DNA of 32,880 nucleotides, taken from assembly GCA_016927325.1 (NCBI GenBank), contig JAFGMY010000111.1, forward strand, positions 1-32,880. The letters are read 5' to 3'. The DNA is from Actinomycetota bacterium (GTDB taxonomy: Bacteria; Actinomycetota; Geothermincolia; Fen-727; Anoxymicrobiaceae). The notes under the pieces were generated by a model, which did not search any database, was not told where the DNA came from, and saw only the letters and a program-made list of their open reading frames with translations. Every line of letters begins with the position of its first letter. The stretch's first letter is position 1. Below, piece after piece: positions 31,320 to 32,880 of the stretch. A program made the translations under genes and the position numbers.

Positions 31320-31674
31320 CTCGAACCTCCAGTTCCTCTCTGTGTCTGCTTACCAGGACACCATTCTATATCAGGCGTTCACTTCCCTAAAACTCCGAAA
31401 GCTCCCTTTATTAACAGATGCCGCTCCATAAAAGTAATCACTCAGCGGCAGCAGTCTCTCAAGCGAAAATGGGCTGGACCTGTCCCATTTCTTGAAAGCC
31501 GCAGTACACGGTACTGTTCACTATTGGTATTTCCAGTAACAATAAGCTAGATTATCAGGTAGCAGATGTGGAAATATTTAATAAAGGTATTTATAAAGGT
31601 CATGGCAATTCAGGGCTGAAAACAAAAGGCTGCTGATGCCGGCATTTCTTGGATGCCGCGGGAAAGGGGACATT
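31320..31674. other. Intergenic region between Cys-rich and lipoprotein genes
   Basis: There are 355 bp between divergent genes with no credible coding frame. A weak plus-strand promoter-like pair, TTGGTA (31524-31529) and TAGATT (31548-31553, 18-bp spacer), lies upstream of the lipoprotein gene. A minus-strand TATAGA at about 31370 may serve the Cys-rich gene. A small perfect hairpin CAGTAC/GTACTG occurs at about 31502-31516. Confidence 0.45.
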
Positions 31675-32097
31675 ATGAAAAAAGTTTTTGTGCTCGGGTG
31701 CCTGTTGATACTCTTGTCAGCTTCTACCCTGGTAATCGGCTGCGGAGGAAGCGGCAGTTCAGCTGATGACGAAACCAGCGTGAAAGAGGTCGCCTTGGAG
31801 TTCGCGCATGCTTTAACCGAAGTAGACGCGGAGGCTGTTCTTGAAATAGTCCGGGAAGAGGATAAAGGCGAGGTCGACGCCGAAGCCGCCGAAAAAGAAA
31901 AAGAGGAGATGGGTGACGACATACCGGATGCCGACTACAAAGCGGGTAATGTGGAGATAGACGGCGACAGTGCCACTGTGGATGTTACGATAGAAACCGG
32001 CGGAGAAACGACCACTGAGACCATCCACCTGGTGAAGCAGGATGGGGAGTGGAAAATCAACCTGGACAAGACATTCAGTGAAGTCGGCGGCGAATAA
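31675..32097 (+). CDS. Small acidic lipoprotein
   Basis: The 140-aa product starts at ATG 31675 (AAAGGGGA 4 nt upstream; the frame is open further but lacks a ribosome site). It has a clear lipoprotein signal: KK, a hydrophobic core and VIGC with Cys23, then a Gly/Ser linker. The mature part is acidic. An early helix (VKEVALEFAHALTEVDAEAV) is followed by a Glu/Lys-rich stretch and beta strands NVEIDGDSATVDVTIETGG and IHLVKQDGEWKINL. This layout resembles DUF4878/NTF2-like lipoproteins of unknown role, common in anaerobic bacteria. It should sit on the outer face of the membrane. No partner is evident. Confidence 0.8.
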   Translation: MKKVFVLGCLLILLSASTLVIGCGGSGSSADDETSVKEVALEFAHALTEVDAEAVLEIVREEDKGEVDAEAAEKEKEEMGDDIPDADYKAGNVEIDGDSATVDVTIETGGETTTETIHLVKQDGEWKINLDKTFSEVGGE

Positions 32098-32159
32098 TCA
32101 GTATCTATTCGCTGATAAAAATGCATTCCGGCGGGCGTCAGGCACTGTGCGACAAAACG

Positions 32160-32880
32160 TCAACCGGCGGCAATATCGTTGTCTGACAGCAGAAACTTCC
32201 TGTTGAGTATGGCGGACGTTACTACATACTTATATTCCGGCCGTTCAGCATGGGGATTTATCGATTCAACGGCAACTTTCTCCCCCTGGGAGAACGCAGC
32301 CTTTCCTTCGATGATGATATCGTGTGTAACCACGTAAACGGGTTCCGGCGACACAGACTGTTCCGGCTGTGGCGGCTCCATCTCGTCAGGCTTTGATAAT
32401 CCCATCTCCTCAAGCTGTGACGAAGCCGACTCGGCCTGTGATAATGCCGCCTCCTTCAGCTGCGACAACGATGACCCCTCCGGCTTCGACGGCCCTGTAT
32501 CAGCCTGCGACAACAGTGCCTCCTCCGCCCGCATTGACTCTGTCTCCGCCCGTGACAGCTCCGCCTCCTCATACTGTGACGACCATGTCTCATCAGCATA
32601 TGACGGCTTTGCTTCCGCAGGCAGCGACCATGCCTTTTCCGGCGGTGTCGTTTCCGTCTTATCAGGACTTGATATCTCCGCCTCTTCCGCAACTGAAGAC
32701 CACGCGCCCTCCGGTTTTATCCTCCCCGCCCCCTTTATATGCGATAATCCCATCTCCTCCAGTTGCGAATATGCCTCCGCTTCCGCGTCTAATGACTCTG
32801 TCTTATCAGAACGAGATATCTCCGGCTCCTCCGCGGGCAGGGACCACGCGTCTTCAGGCTTTGGCTTCTCCGGCTCTTCC
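32160..32880 (-). CDS. Acidic Ser/Glu/Gln-rich repeat protein, N-terminus beyond the window
   Basis: The minus-strand frame is open from the right edge to a stop at 32160. Residues coded by about 32345-32880 form degenerate repeats of roughly 7-8 residues with the wording SQLKEAAL, SQAESAS, SQLEEMGL, SKPDEMEP. They are rich in Ser, Glu, Ala and Pro, suggesting an extended or coiled-coil linker. The last 60 residues differ: VYVVTHDIIIEGKAAFSQGE, AVESINPHAERPEYKYVVTS and NRKFLLSDNDI look like a compact beta domain. The repeat DNA is also degenerate, so slippage or recombination may have shaped it. The internal ATG at 32753 is within the repeats and is not taken as the start. The N-terminal domain and the function are unknown. 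Confidence 0.75.
   Translation of the reverse strand, partial: EEPEKPKPEDAWSLPAEEPEISRSDKTESLDAEAEAYSQLEEMGLSHIKGAGRIKPEGAWSSVAEEAEISSPDKTETTPPEKAWSLPAEAKPSYADETWSSQYEEAELSRAETESMRAEEALLSQADTGPSKPEGSSLSQLKEAALSQAESASSQLEEMGLSKPDEMEPPQPEQSVSPEPVYVVTHDIIIEGKAAFSQGEKVAVESINPHAERPEYKYVVTSAILNRKFLLSDNDIAAG

Overview
The window reads as a chromosomal segment of an anaerobic, probably deep-branching Actinomycetota-like bacterium; this assignment is inference. Supporting signs are the actinobacterial-type HNH protein, a DUF1844 protein, a complete Rnf complex, a moderately high G+C content, a tRNA with an encoded CCA end, and many TTG/GTG starts behind strong Shine-Dalgarno sequences. I see no transposase, integrase, phage gene or CRISPR array.

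Region 1 (1-7354, minus strand): a multi-PAS/GAF sensor protein runs off the left edge. Next to it lies a thiamine operon thi4-thiE-thiC-thiL-thiD. A clear promoter, a TPP riboswitch aptamer and a terminator hairpin precede thi4. The thiazole is made by the one-protein, His-type Thi4 route; the pyrimidine is made by ThiC and ThiD, joined by ThiE, and the product is phosphorylated by ThiL.

Region 2 (7420-11341): a DUF1844 protein is followed by a double-AAA+ Clp ATPase. The ATPase has an N-terminal zinc finger, lacks a middle domain and an obvious ClpP-docking tripeptide, and has Leu in place of both pore-loop Tyr. Convergent to it are an LSm-like small protein and a lipoprotein with a pseudopilin-like C-terminal domain. 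Beyond these lie a 55-bp direct repeat and tRNA-Arg(CCG).

Region 3 (11399-16926): an HNH protein, a YdjM-like protein, the queuosine-precursor enzymes QueE and QueD with a HgdB-like iron-sulfur protein upstream, a type IV prepilin, a membrane protein with a degenerate GGDEF domain, and a GNAT acetyltransferase.

Region 4 (17053-20463, plus strand): a tightly packed operon encoding a NusG-domain-II protein, a Gx/HepS-I type S-component and EcfA1-EcfA2-EcfT. Together they make a complete ECF-type transporter of unknown substrate.

Region 5 (20568-30259): short GC-rich direct repeats, a large FecR-like/TPR lipoprotein, and the Rnf operon rnfCDGEAB. The divergent flavin transferase ApbE should flavinylate RnfG and RnfD. 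An RseC-family protein follows behind its own promoter. This is the energy-conserving core of the window: ferredoxin:NAD+ oxidoreduction coupled to ion transport.

Region 6 (30489-32880): an unusual Cys-rich ferredoxin-like protein, a small lipoprotein, and the C-terminal part of an acidic repeat protein that runs off the right edge.

The most unusual items are the divergent Clp ATPase, the Cys-rich CxCCxCCC ferredoxin-like protein, the lipoprotein carrying a pseudopilin domain, and the dedicated NusG-II/Gx/ECF operon.
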